Below, one piece after another: positions 33,708-43,168 of a DNA stretch of 64,000 nt. A program made the position numbers and the translations under genes. Source of the stretch: Treponema sp. UBA4307 (GTDB lineage: Bacteria; Spirochaetota; Spirochaetia; Treponematales; Treponemataceae); the NCBI GenBank assembly GCA_002394685.1, contig DGUP01000046.1, forward strand, positions 1 to 64,000, given 5' to 3'. The notes beneath the pieces are model-generated. The model made no database searches and was not told where the DNA came from. It saw only the letters and a list, made by a program, of their open reading frames with translations. Within the stretch, counting starts at the first letter, position 1; the number at the start of each line of letters is the position of its first letter.

Positions 33708-34871
33708 TTAAAAGTTAAAGATCAAGGTAATAACGGTTAAATCACTTGAAGTAAACTGATTTACAAGAGATTCAAATTTAACATTTACCTTTTTACATGC
33801 ATCGTCCAGGTATGAAAGGTAATATAAACCTAAGTCTGTACCTTCCTGACCTTCCGGCATTTGACGGTAGTAATCAATAAGTGAGCGCTTATTCAAATCT
33901 GCAGACATTTTACTTTCAATGCTTTCCTTTACTTCCTGGAATTCATCATTTTTATTGTAAAGGGTAATCTGCAGACGTCCCTGCTTTCCAATAGAGGCAG
34001 AACCACCACCAAGTTTCCATGAAAGGAATACGAATTCATGTTTCTTTTCAAGTTCCTGAATAATTTTAGCACGGATATCCTGATCATAAATAAGAGTATC
34101 CGAATTCTCGATTCCCTGATAAAGGATTCTGGCCTCTTTTCTCATATTTGTATTTTCGCAGTTAAGGGCAAGCTCCATAACCATTACAGAGATATATTCA
34201 GCAACCTTTGACTTGTCCATATAGGCCTGAAGAGCCTGGCGCAAAATGGAAAGAATCTGAGAAAATCCTTCCTGCTTATAAAACTTTGTTATAATATGCC
34301 AGTTCATCAGACTAAGCCGGTTCAGGAATTTTTCACTCATGAGAAGGTAAACATTTTTTTCCTCAGGAGTAAAATCATTGTTAGACATAATTCCCTTCCA
34401 TACAGGGTCAAGAATTGTCTGTCTGGCCTTTTGAATTGTACTTTCTTTTGTCTGCAGAGTCATTCTCAACTGCTTGTCAGTAAATCTGGTCTTTTCATCA
34501 ATAAGCTGTGATGGATTTTTTCGGTTATGATTTCTAACACAATCGCAGACAATCAGTTCATTATATATTTCACGGTCAAACTGCTTATAGAGTATTGAAT
34601 AAACAATGACTTTTGAAAGATCCATTATTTCCTGACGCTTTGTAACAAATTCTGACATGGAAATTTCAATTTTGGAGATATAATCTACCAGAATCATATT
34701 CTGAATAGACATTGGTGAGAAATGATCAAGTGAAATACCATATTCTTCCACATTATCCGCAAGTTTAAAGCGAAGGAGCTTCTTCTTGTTCGATATAAAA
34801 TGTGAAGCACCTTCTTCTGTAAGGATTACTTTCAGAGGAAGATCCAGTATAAACTTCTTTTCGTTGGCCAT
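33708..34871 (-). CDS. conserved protein, possibly a degenerate HATPase-like regulator
   Basis: A 387-residue soluble protein that I do not recognise from its overall sequence. The first 220 residues look helical. The last third has a layout like a GHKL ATPase: EYISVMVMELALNCENTN resembles an N box (E...N), LQITLYNKNDEF the strand before a lid, GTDLGLYYLSYL a G2-like glycine motif, and SSDLTVITLIFNF the final strand. A clear DxGxG motif is missing, so nucleotide binding is doubtful. AGGAG stands in front of the ATG, and a promoter candidate lies at 34918-34946. It heads a minus-strand unit with the lipoprotein, trmB and ligA. Confidence 0.6.
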   Translation of the reverse strand: MANEKKFILDLPLKVILTEEGASHFISNKKKLLRFKLADNVEEYGISLDHFSPMSIQNMILVDYISKIEISMSEFVTKRQEIMDLSKVIVYSILYKQFDREIYNELIVCDCVRNHNRKNPSQLIDEKTRFTDKQLRMTLQTKESTIQKARQTILDPVWKGIMSNNDFTPEEKNVYLLMSEKFLNRLSLMNWHIITKFYKQEGFSQILSILRQALQAYMDKSKVAEYISVMVMELALNCENTNMRKEARILYQGIENSDTLIYDQDIRAKIIQELEKKHEFVFLSWKLGGGSASIGKQGRLQITLYNKNDEFQEVKESIESKMSADLNKRSLIDYYRQMPEGQEGTDLGLYYLSYLDDACKKVNVKFESLVNQFTSSDLTVITLIFNF

Positions 34872-34917
34872 TGGTTAATTAATTTCTCCTGAAATTGGCA
34901 TATTTTTAACTTCATAT

Positions 34918-34946
34918 AGTATACTACTAAGGTATTGCAAAGTAAA
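34918..34946 (-). promoter_or_regulatory. sigma-70-type promoter before the 387-aa gene
   Basis: Minus strand TTTACT (34946-34941) and TATACT (34923-34918) lie 17 bp apart, about 45 bp before the ATG. The site overlaps a GGTATT...AATACC inverted repeat (34931-34950), and the divergent gene starts at 34970. Confidence 0.45.
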
Positions 34947-34969
34947 TACCAATAGGATAATGTTAAAAT

Positions 34970-37021
34970 ATGAAGTTTTTGTTTAGAAGAGCCCTTATTC
35001 TCTTCGTTTTTTCTGCAGTATCAGTCTTTATTTCTCCTTTTTTTGCAGAAATGAATCCTTCTTATTCAATTTCTGATGAAGAAAACCTGTCTCCAGTAAA
35101 AATATCTGAAATTTTATATCAGCTCCTGAAGAAAGAAAAATGGGCTCCGGTTTATCAGTCCCTCTCCTCTTCCGATGAAGAATCTTATCCTCATAACATC
35201 ATAGTTTCTATTGATAACACTTCAGCGGACGCAAAAGATACACTTTTATTATCGGATGATAGCCTTAATTCCAACAAAATAAAAACAGTTATTTTTTCTT
35301 TTTCTCAAAATTATGCTTTAAAAAATACAGAAGAACTGCTGAATCTTCTCTCCCAAACCCGTGAATTAATCCAGACAGGGAATATTTCATTTAATTTTCA
35401 GCTGCTTCTTACGGCAAATGACAATCCCCGTATTTCTACAAAAGATAATGCCGTTCATTTAACAGGAACTGACTGTTATGCAGAAAATCTTTCGGAAGAA
35501 GACCAGATTTGTGCCCTTGTTTTTCTTGACAATGAAAAATCCTCTTCAACTATAAAACTTATTCCTGGTGGAGCTAAACTTGTTAGTCCTTCCTATCTTC
35601 TCAAATCTACAATTAAAGCCCTAAAAACATCAGGCTTAGACTACTGGCTTCCTTCAAAATTCGTTTACCTGTATAAAAACGGCATGCTTTCTGGAAATAA
35701 AAGGGTTACCAGTTTTCTTGAAAACAACATTCCTTCTTTAGGACTTTATTTATCAATTTCAGATGATAATCTGGAACTGTATAAAAACCTGATGAAAGAA
35801 TTATCCAGCGTTACTAATGCTGACTGGGAAAAAAATTATGACTTTTACAGATTTGGGTTAACTGAAATTTTTATACCGGAAGGCCTTCTTCTTATTCTTT
35901 TTTCAGTTTTTTCCTTTCTGACTCTTTTTTCTCTGGTATTCATGACTTTTAGAAAAAGTGCAAGAACGAGGCAGATTCGCAGGGATATAGCAAAGACATG
36001 GTTTATCATTCCTTTTATGGTTTTATTTACAGGCCTTATCTGTCAGGTAGTAGAATGGTCTTTATCCAGGAGTAATTTAAATTTTGCAATTATTCTGGGA
36101 ATCAAAATTATAATCTCCCTTTTATTTGCTTTTTTACTTTATAGTCTTCAAGTTAAGTTCCATTGGGGAACCTCTATAGAATCAAGCCGTTTTTTGCTTC
36201 AGGTTGCAGCAGGTTTTGCACTTTTTACTTTCACCTACAGCGACTTAACAATGCTTTTACCATTTTTCCTTTTCTTTATATTAGTTTTTGTGGGAAGTTA
36301 TTTTACAAAAAAACATACTATTCTTATAGCAACAATTCTTTTTATTGTACCTTTTATTCCTTACCTCTATGCAATCGCACATTATTCAGACAGCGCAGAA
36401 CTTTCTAAACTGAAAAATTTCTCCTATCTTCAGAACTGTCTCTTTGCCCTTATTCTCTATCCATTTGAACTTGGATGGTCACGGATTTTAATTGTTTTTG
36501 GTATTTTCAATGATCAGGAACAATTAAAAAGAAAGAAAGCCCTTAAAAGAATTATTATTTCAATCAGCATTACAATCAGTATTTATTTTGCAGCTTATGT
36601 AACTTATGCTTCATTTATTCTTACCCACACAAGACGGTCTTCCGCTGGCGAAAATATTTTAACAATAATTGAAAGTCCGGATGAAAAGATAGACTTTGAT
36701 TTCAGCAGGACAACTTTTGCAGGCCTTGAAATGAAACATCTTGTTTTAAATTCCAGGGAAAAAGTTATCCGCTACATAATCAGTGTGGAATGTCAGGATG
36801 CTGCCCCAATTTACGGAAGCAATTACGAATACACTTTTGATGGTACTAATAAAGTTTATTTTGTTTTACCAGATAATCCTGATGGAGAAATTGAAATAAT
36901 CTACAGAAGCGACAACTTGTATGATCAGAAAATTACTCTTGAAGCATTTTATGAATCAGAATTAAACAAAAAACTGATTTATCATGAAAAACAATCTATT
37001 CTTGTAAAGAGGAATCCATGA
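34970..37021 (+). CDS. multi-pass membrane protein, possible degenerate M28-like domain
   Basis: A 683-residue protein with a signal-like first helix (about 6-26), an extracytoplasmic alpha/beta domain (about 30-300), some eight membrane helices (about 305-560) and a C-terminal beta-rich extracytoplasmic domain (about 565-683). The first domain has strand-loop patterns (KTVIFSFSQNY, FNFQLLLTAND) reminiscent of an M28 peptidase fold, but I find no set of zinc ligands. The order of domain, helix bundle and beta domain recalls ERMP1/Gaa1-type proteins; this is inference only. A GATAAT hexamer 9 nt before the ATG suggests a leaderless start. It overlaps dinB as ATGA. Confidence 0.6.
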   Translation: MKFLFRRALILFVFSAVSVFISPFFAEMNPSYSISDEENLSPVKISEILYQLLKKEKWAPVYQSLSSSDEESYPHNIIVSIDNTSADAKDTLLLSDDSLNSNKIKTVIFSFSQNYALKNTEELLNLLSQTRELIQTGNISFNFQLLLTANDNPRISTKDNAVHLTGTDCYAENLSEEDQICALVFLDNEKSSSTIKLIPGGAKLVSPSYLLKSTIKALKTSGLDYWLPSKFVYLYKNGMLSGNKRVTSFLENNIPSLGLYLSISDDNLELYKNLMKELSSVTNADWEKNYDFYRFGLTEIFIPEGLLLILFSVFSFLTLFSLVFMTFRKSARTRQIRRDIAKTWFIIPFMVLFTGLICQVVEWSLSRSNLNFAIILGIKIIISLLFAFLLYSLQVKFHWGTSIESSRFLLQVAAGFALFTFTYSDLTMLLPFFLFFILVFVGSYFTKKHTILIATILFIVPFIPYLYAIAHYSDSAELSKLKNFSYLQNCLFALILYPFELGWSRILIVFGIFNDQEQLKRKKALKRIIISISITISIYFAAYVTYASFILTHTRRSSAGENILTIIESPDEKIDFDFSRTTFAGLEMKHLVLNSREKVIRYIISVECQDAAPIYGSNYEYTFDGTNKVYFVLPDNPDGEIEIIYRSDNLYDQKITLEAFYESELNKKLIYHEKQSILVKRNP

Positions 37022-38199
37022 CAAAAACATACCTGCACGTGGACCTTGATGCATTTTTTGCTTCTGTAGAACAAAGAGACCATCCTGAATACAGAGGAAA
37101 ACCCTTGATCGTAGGCGGACTCCCTGGGGATAAAAGAGCAGTTGTTTCTACTGCATCCTATGAGGCAAGAAAATTTGGAGTTCATTCTGCAATGCCTCTT
37201 TCACAAGCAGTCCGTCTTTGCCCGAATGGAATTTTCATAAGAGGAAATCACAAACTGTATCAGCAAGTATCCCGGCAAATAATGGAAATTTTTTATCAGT
37301 ATTCTCCTGATGTTATTCAAATGTCCATTGATGAAGCCTTCATAGACATAACCGGAACAGAAAGAATTTATGGGAATCCAGAAGAGCTTGCATTGAATCT
37401 GAAAAATCAAGTACATAAATTGACAGGACTTACAGTAAGCGTGGGGATTTCAAGCAGCATGTATGTTGCAAAAATTGCATCCGGTTATAAAAAGCCTGAC
37501 GGTTTAACAATTATCCCTGACGGTCAGGAAGAAGCCTTTATGCTGTCCCTGCCTCTTGAAAAAGTATGGGGACTGGGAAAAGCTTCACAAAAAAGAATTA
37601 AACAGGCGGGTTTTAAAAGCTGCAGGCAAATTTACGAGTGCCCCTTAAAGCTTTTGATTTCCATATTTGGTGAAAATATGGGACAGTTTTTGTTTAACGC
37701 ATTACGGGGTAACAAGGAAATGCTTTTTGGAACGGAGGCAAAAAATCATTCCATAAGCACTGAAACAACATTTGAAGAAGATCTAACAGAAAGATATGTT
37801 ATAGATAGTGCCCTTATGGAACTGTCACAAAATGTTCTTTACCGTATGCGGTGTGAAAAAGTCAGAAGCAGAACTATTGCTGTTAAGATTCGCTATGATG
37901 ATTTTACAACAGTATCTGTTCAGGAAACTTTTGAGCTTCCAGTTTTAAATGAAGATGATTTATTTGAAAAAGCAAAAAGACTTTTCCAAAAAAAATATAT
38001 ACCCGGACGAGGTATAAGGCTTCTCGGAATTGCAGCGGAAAAAGTTGAAGGAATCGACTCTCCTATGCAGAAAGATTTTTTTAATGAAAAAAATGAAAAA
38101 AAAGCCAGGCTGGAAGAAGCAATTTTCAATCTGAAAAAAAAGCATCCAGAAATCAATATGCAGAAAGCCCGGCTTATAAAAAATAACAGAAATGATTAA
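37018..38199 (+). CDS. dinB: DNA polymerase IV (Y-family)
   Basis: Translesion polymerase. The 393-residue protein has the metal-binding motif HVDLDAFFASVEQRD (Asp9), the catalytic SIDEAFIDITG segment near 105, the thumb helix-hairpin-helix KVWGLGKASQKRIK and the little-finger domain. The C-terminus is a basic tail after the little finger rather than a clear beta-clamp peptide. Its ATG overlaps the stop of the membrane-protein gene by 4 bases; the pairing looks like a chance operon. Its stop lies 6 bp from the stop of the convergent gene. Confidence 0.95.
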   Translation: MTKTYLHVDLDAFFASVEQRDHPEYRGKPLIVGGLPGDKRAVVSTASYEARKFGVHSAMPLSQAVRLCPNGIFIRGNHKLYQQVSRQIMEIFYQYSPDVIQMSIDEAFIDITGTERIYGNPEELALNLKNQVHKLTGLTVSVGISSSMYVAKIASGYKKPDGLTIIPDGQEEAFMLSLPLEKVWGLGKASQKRIKQAGFKSCRQIYECPLKLLISIFGENMGQFLFNALRGNKEMLFGTEAKNHSISTETTFEEDLTERYVIDSALMELSQNVLYRMRCEKVRSRTIAVKIRYDDFTTVSVQETFELPVLNEDDLFEKAKRLFQKKYIPGRGIRLLGIAAEKVEGIDSPMQKDFFNEKNEKKARLEEAIFNLKKKHPEINMQKARLIKNNRND

Positions 38200-38210
38200 A
38201 AGAAATCATT
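38191..38210. terminator. hairpin across two convergent stop codons
   Basis: AATGATT-aaaaga-AATCATT spans the last codons of dinB and the end of the convergent NHL/VWA gene. It is short and AT-rich, so it is a weak two-way terminator at best. Confidence 0.3.
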
Positions 38211-40284
38211 GCAAAGGTGCAAAATAGCCGGTTTCATCCCTTCCGGACCTGTTAAGAAGGTAAACCTCAACCTCTACAGGAAGATACTTTCTTCCATATT
38301 CAATCGGTAGAGCTGAATTATATGAAAGCTGATACAGTCCCACAGGAATTTCAAGAATATCCTGAAGGACAGGAGAAAGCCCTTCATTCCGGTATACGTA
38401 ATAAGTGTTACCACTTGTATATTCAGTCAAATAACTAATTTCTTCCTGAGGATTTCCCTGGTTAACCATGAGGCAGGATAATGAAATCTTATTATTGTTC
38501 AGATATGCACTTATATCGGAAAGTGTATAACTTTCAAAGGAATTCTGACCTGTATATCCATCAGTAACAAGAATAATGGCCCTCTTCTTTTCACCATTTA
38601 TAAGATTATTGGCTGCAAGTCTGATTGCCAGATCCATTCTGCTGTTTTGTGCAAAGTTGTTTTTTGTAGACCTGATATCAAAATCAAAAAGATTGCCCGG
38701 ACCACCTGTATATTCAATTACAGGAATTTCGCCTGCAGAAATAATCTGGACCTGTCCCTGGTTTCCCATTGCCTGACATATTTCACGAACTGCATCATTT
38801 ATCTCTTCAATGTAGTTTTCCATTCTTAAATTCTTATCAAGAATGAAAGTTATGTCACAAATATCATTATTATTTGCAGATCCAAGATATTTAAAATCAG
38901 CAACAGAACGTTTGTTTTCCGTTACAAAGAAGTTACTTTCATTTAAACCTACAATCTGTTCCCTGCGGCGGTTTTCTACGCTTACTTCAAGAATAACTTT
39001 TGGGAACTCATCAGAAATAACCCTTTCAATCTGAACAAAAAATCCCCCTACAAGTTCAGGCATCTTGGACATTATATATATTTCATTTGCCTTGAAATCA
39101 GTAGTAATAAGGTTTCCGTTTTTGTCAGGAACAGCACTTGTCAATTCTGACTTTCCGTTTCCCGTTGTTGCATTTGTAAAAACAGAACCTGTAGAAGTAT
39201 CAACAGTAATGATTTTATTTCTGTCTGTAAGGACAAGGAAATCTCCCCAGTTTTTCATGCATTCAGGTCTTGCAATTGCATGCTCTGTAGTAAGATTGCC
39301 AATGTAGTTTCCTGAACGGTCAAATTCGTAAATTGCCCCGTAAACACTGTCAGCAACAAAAATTCTGTCATCTTTTACGGCTATGCCTGTAGGAGAAGAA
39401 AATCCCTGAAAAATTCCATCATTTCTTCCAAAACTTAAAAGAGAATTTCCATCCTGATCAAATACCACAACCCTGCTGTTACCAAAATCAGTTACGTATA
39501 TGTTTCCATAGGAATCTTCTGCCATATACTGAGGTCCAATCAACTGACCTTCATAGATTCCCTGACTTCCAATGTACCGCTTAAAAACTCCATTTCTGTC
39601 ACAAAGGGCAAGCCTGTCACCTGCACTTTCACAAACCAGAAGATCGCCATTCTGAAGTTTTATAATATCACTTGGCCTGTCAAATCCGTTCAAAGGACCA
39701 CGGGATCTTCTAGTTACAACTCCGTTCACATCAAAACGTACAAGTTCATTGGAACCGTATGCAGCAATCCAAATTGATCCGTCTTCATTTGCCAGACAGG
39801 AAATGGGTTGAGAATAAATTAAACTTTTGCCATTTGCGTATGGAAAGGAACCTGATTCAGTAAAATGCTGATTGTAGGAATATTCAGAATCTACAATACG
39901 TCTTTCGCTGACTATTTCAATCTTGTTGGAAAGAAGAATTCCCCCATATCCATTCTCTGCAGCATAATTCCACTCGCCTAAGGCTGAACCTTCAAGTCCT
40001 GCCTTGTAGTAAGCTTTTCCCAGCCAGTCCAGAATCATATTTTCGCCTGGGAGATAAGAAAGGGCTTTTTCAAATTCCCTGATAGCATCGTTATAGGCGC
40101 CCCTGTAATAACATTCTACTCCCCGCCGGAATTCATCTTCAGCAAATCCTGAATTGGCAGAACGGGCAGAAGCATCTTCCTCCCTCACAGTATCAACAAG
40201 ATTTATCTGTGCATTAAGGATTGAACTACCTGAGATTATTATTGCAAAAACAGTCAGACACTTTTTAAATAAAGTTAATTTCAA
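38206..40284 (-). CDS. exported TPR, NHL-repeat and VWA-like protein
   Basis: A 692-residue exported protein. In order: a signal peptide (about 1-25, ending LNAQ), two TPR motifs (about 48-115, FRRGVECYYRGAYNDAIREF), a six-bladed NHL propeller (about 150-405; blades of the type GNIYVTDFGNSRVVVFDQDG), and a VWA-like domain (about 420-640) with ITFILDKNLRMENYIEEIND and AIILVTDGYTG. The first VWA strand ends DKN instead of DxSxS, so a canonical MIDAS metal site is not complete. It is likely a periplasmic scaffold. The ATG overlaps the upstream TPR gene as ATGA, which suggests a functional pair. Confidence 0.8.
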   Translation of the reverse strand: MKLTLFKKCLTVFAIIISGSSILNAQINLVDTVREEDASARSANSGFAEDEFRRGVECYYRGAYNDAIREFEKALSYLPGENMILDWLGKAYYKAGLEGSALGEWNYAAENGYGGILLSNKIEIVSERRIVDSEYSYNQHFTESGSFPYANGKSLIYSQPISCLANEDGSIWIAAYGSNELVRFDVNGVVTRRSRGPLNGFDRPSDIIKLQNGDLLVCESAGDRLALCDRNGVFKRYIGSQGIYEGQLIGPQYMAEDSYGNIYVTDFGNSRVVVFDQDGNSLLSFGRNDGIFQGFSSPTGIAVKDDRIFVADSVYGAIYEFDRSGNYIGNLTTEHAIARPECMKNWGDFLVLTDRNKIITVDTSTGSVFTNATTGNGKSELTSAVPDKNGNLITTDFKANEIYIMSKMPELVGGFFVQIERVISDEFPKVILEVSVENRRREQIVGLNESNFFVTENKRSVADFKYLGSANNNDICDITFILDKNLRMENYIEEINDAVREICQAMGNQGQVQIISAGEIPVIEYTGGPGNLFDFDIRSTKNNFAQNSRMDLAIRLAANNLINGEKKRAIILVTDGYTGQNSFESYTLSDISAYLNNNKISLSCLMVNQGNPQEEISYLTEYTSGNTYYVYRNEGLSPVLQDILEIPVGLYQLSYNSALPIEYGRKYLPVEVEVYLLNRSGRDETGYFAPLQ

Positions 40285-40973
40285 TCAGCTACCCTCTGAA
40301 CAATCTTCAAATGTTCCTGTATGACAGTATTTTGGCTGTCTTTTTTATATGCTTTTTCAAGATATGATTTAGATTCAGTATACAGCCCCATCTTAAAATA
40401 GACCCAGCCTACGGAATCAAGGCAGGCTGCACTTTCAGGTGCCATGGACAAAGCTTTTTTACAATACATCAGAGCCTGGGTTAAATCTTTTTCTTCATTT
40501 GCCAGAACATAGCCCATTCCGTTTAAGGCAGTAAGATTCTTATTATCTTCAGTAAGGGCTTTTTCGTAGTATTCCAGACACTGTTCAACATCATTATTTT
40601 CCCATGCAACATATGCCAGTGAGGAATAAACAGATGCAGGTTTATAATTAATTTCCAGAAGTTTCTGCAGCTCAAAATCAGCAAGTTTCATTCTTCCGCT
40701 TTTACAATAAATTACAGCAAGAAGATATCTGCACTGAAGGATACGGGACTTATTTTCTTCACCATCCCCCGCTCCTGTAACAACCTGTTCCAGATAAAGA
40801 AGGGCATCATCATAGCGGCCCAGTTTGGTATAACAGAGACCAATATAATAGGACAAATCCATTATATTACAGTCAGCGTCCGATGGTAATGACAAAAAAT
40901 ACGTCAGAGCTCCGGTAAAATTATCGTGATTGTAGAGCTCAATTCCTTCTCTAAGAATGCCACTTTCTGCCAT
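40281..40973 (-). CDS. TPR-repeat protein
   Basis: A 230-residue soluble protein built of about six TPR motifs (e.g. YYIGLCYTKLGRYDDALLYL, VGWVYFKMGLYTESKSYLEK). No signal peptide is visible, so it should be cytoplasmic. Residue order ALNGMGYVLANEEKDLTQAL is typical of the repeats. I chose the ATG at 40973 because GGGAGG lies 4-5 nt before it; a TTG 12 nt upstream is in frame but lies within this Shine-Dalgarno region. It overlaps the exported NHL/VWA gene by 4 bases. Its partner is unknown. Confidence 0.85.
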   Translation of the reverse strand: MAESGILREGIELYNHDNFTGALTYFLSLPSDADCNIMDLSYYIGLCYTKLGRYDDALLYLEQVVTGAGDGEENKSRILQCRYLLAVIYCKSGRMKLADFELQKLLEINYKPASVYSSLAYVAWENNDVEQCLEYYEKALTEDNKNLTALNGMGYVLANEEKDLTQALMYCKKALSMAPESAACLDSVGWVYFKMGLYTESKSYLEKAYKKDSQNTVIQEHLKIVQRVAD

Positions 40974-41012
40974 AAGTCCTCCCAAACCGCCAGAACAAGC
41001 AATTTCTTACTA

Positions 41013-41843
41013 TTATAGAATAAATCCGCCCTTTCTATCAAGTTTTATATTGGAATCTTCAAGTATGGCAGGAGGAGCTTTCAGTATGGAGATTGCTACA
41101 TATTCATCACGTATAAGCTCATAATCACTCTGCCCGTCACCATAAGTCTGAACAGGAGATTCCGGCCGGCAGACTGAATACAAAGATCCATCATCCCTTT
41201 TTTCAATGTAGATTTTATCCCCGTATATGCGGTTACATATTGATGCCAGCTTTATGCCTTTATATTTTTTTATGGAAAGAGCATTAATATTCAGAAAATA
41301 GTTGACTGGTTTAGCAAAATTAATGTGTTTAACACTTTTATTGGATTCTTCTTTTCCGGGAAGAATATCAAGAAGTTTTTCCAGATTATTCAGAATAAAG
41401 TTTGAAAAATCATCAAAGCAGTAAGGAGCAGGATCGTCCCAGTTACGCTTTTCCAAACTGAGGGCCATGGAAGGAATTCCATAAATTGCTCCCTGCCTTG
41501 CAGCAGCCGCTGTACCTGAATAAGTAATATCCGTACCTACATTACCACCGTGGTTAATTCCAGAAAGCAGCAGGTCAGGAATATAAGAACCATCCCTCCA
41601 CTGAAGCCATTCTCCTTTAAGGGCTGTCATTACACAGTCCACAGGAGAACCGTCCAGGGCATAAATATCCTCTGATATTTTTCTAAAATCCAGTTCCTTA
41701 AATATATTTATACTTGCGGAAAAACCTGATTTATTAGTCAGGGGAGCACAAATCTTCACTTCATGTTTACCTGAAAGGATTTTATAAAGAGACTGTATTC
41801 CTTCAGCACTATAGCCGTCATCATTACACAAAAGAATCTTCAT
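41013..41843 (-). CDS. surE: 5'/3'-nucleotidase SurE
   Basis: Metal-dependent nucleotidase acting on nucleoside monophosphates. The 276-residue protein shows the metal pair D8-D9 in LLCNDDGY, the NKSGFSAS loop near 39-46, and the SGINHGGNVGTDITYSGT segment near 95-112 that completes the site. Length is near the family norm. It lies 40 bp before the TPR gene and 34 bp after galK, on the same strand. Confidence 0.95.
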   Translation of the reverse strand: MKILLCNDDGYSAEGIQSLYKILSGKHEVKICAPLTNKSGFSASINIFKELDFRKISEDIYALDGSPVDCVMTALKGEWLQWRDGSYIPDLLLSGINHGGNVGTDITYSGTAAAARQGAIYGIPSMALSLEKRNWDDPAPYCFDDFSNFILNNLEKLLDILPGKEESNKSVKHINFAKPVNYFLNINALSIKKYKGIKLASICNRIYGDKIYIEKRDDGSLYSVCRPESPVQTYGDGQSDYELIRDEYVAISILKAPPAILEDSNIKLDRKGGFIL

Positions 41844-41876
41844 ATAGCGGTACCACTAATAGCCTTAGGACAGATT

Positions 41877-43058
41877 TTACACAAGCTGAACACCCTTACT
41901 AGGTTTTACAATGTAAGTCTTGGCATCAAATCCAAAAATTCTTGAATATTCTTCCAGTTTGGCCTTGTATTTATCTACATCAGAAGCCCGGAGAATTGAA
42001 TAAGTACAGCGTCCGAAGCCCTTTCCTGTAATTCTTCCGCAGTTTACCGGATTTCTCACATCTTCAGGATTTTCATCCAGGGTCTGCACTCTTTTAAGAA
42101 TCCAGTCAATTTCAGGACAGCTTAACTCGTAAAGATCCCTCATGTTTTCATAGCTCCGGTTAACAGCCCTTGCAAAAGAAGCAAAATCCTTCTTGCCAAC
42201 GGAATTAACAGCATCCAGAATATATTTATGCTCGTTCATTACGCAGAGAAGCCTTCTTTTTGTTTCCTCTGAAGTAACAGAAAGAACCTCATTTATTTCC
42301 TGAGTATTGTCTTCGTATTTCCAGCCCCCGTAAACATTTGAACTGCGGCTTTTAAGCTCTCCCAGAAGAAGTACATTTTCAGGCTGCAGCAGGCTTTCTT
42401 CATTCCATAAAGTTACTCTTGGAACCTGAGCATCTGTAAGTACGATTACCTTATCTTTGTAAGGGAAAGGAATAATATCAAAATTAGCATTATTGTGATC
42501 CGTAAGAATCATGGAATTAGCTTTCGAATAGATACATGAGAAATTATCTTCCTTGTGATTTTCAATCTGAAGGAATTTTCTGTTTGCCGTTTCTATTACT
42601 TTCAGGAGATTTGCCTCGGAACAGCGGAATCCATTCAGTTCCTTGATGGCCCAGGCTGAAGCAACCTTTATTGCAGTCGTTACTCCAAAACCGGCAGAAG
42701 GAAGTACATCTGAATAAACCGTAAATTCCATACCCGGACAGGTAAAACCAAGGGCCTGATAGCCTGCAACTATGGATTTAATTGCATTTGCCCATTTGTC
42801 TTCTTTCTTAAACTTATTTGTCTGCAGGGTGGTATGTTTCTGTTCATCCAGCTGCTCATAGCAGAACTTAAGATTGTAGTCAGAACGTTTTGACACTGCT
42901 ACATAAACAGGTAAATCAACCCCCATAGAAAGGGTTTTATCCCTGAAAAACCAAGTATGATCACCCATAAGATGAAATCTGCAGGGTGCCGATGCAATTA
43001 CATCAGGTTTTACACCATATTCTTTTTTATGCGCCTGAATTACAGCTTCCATTTTCAC
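41877..43058 (-). CDS. galactokinase-like GHMP kinase, divergent
   Basis: A 393-residue GHMP-family protein closest in layout to GalK. Aligned by eye, motif 1 is APCRFHLMGDHTWFF instead of the galactokinase GRVNLIGEHTDY, and motif 2 is LPSAGFGVTTAIKVASAW instead of the PxGxGLSSSA phosphate loop. The stretch that should hold the catalytic Asp (CGIMDQ in GalK) reads NFSCIYSKANSMIL, with no Asp at that place. The motif 3 region GRITGKGFGRCTYSI is kept in part (G-x-G-x-G/A). It may act on another sugar, or be a non-catalytic sensor. galM is in the window but not adjacent. The gene is divergent from lnt. Confidence 0.75.
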   Translation of the reverse strand: MKMEAVIQAHKKEYGVKPDVIASAPCRFHLMGDHTWFFRDKTLSMGVDLPVYVAVSKRSDYNLKFCYEQLDEQKHTTLQTNKFKKEDKWANAIKSIVAGYQALGFTCPGMEFTVYSDVLPSAGFGVTTAIKVASAWAIKELNGFRCSEANLLKVIETANRKFLQIENHKEDNFSCIYSKANSMILTDHNNANFDIIPFPYKDKVIVLTDAQVPRVTLWNEESLLQPENVLLLGELKSRSSNVYGGWKYEDNTQEINEVLSVTSEETKRRLLCVMNEHKYILDAVNSVGKKDFASFARAVNRSYENMRDLYELSCPEIDWILKRVQTLDENPEDVRNPVNCGRITGKGFGRCTYSILRASDVDKYKAKLEEYSRIFGFDAKTYIVKPSKGVQLV

Positions 43059-43168
43059 TTCCCGATTTTTAATATTTTTAAATTTTTAATTCTTTCCAGT
43101 TGAAAATGACCATCAGACCGTACAAGTACGCTGTTGTTTTTTTCCATGTAAGATAATAAAATAATATA

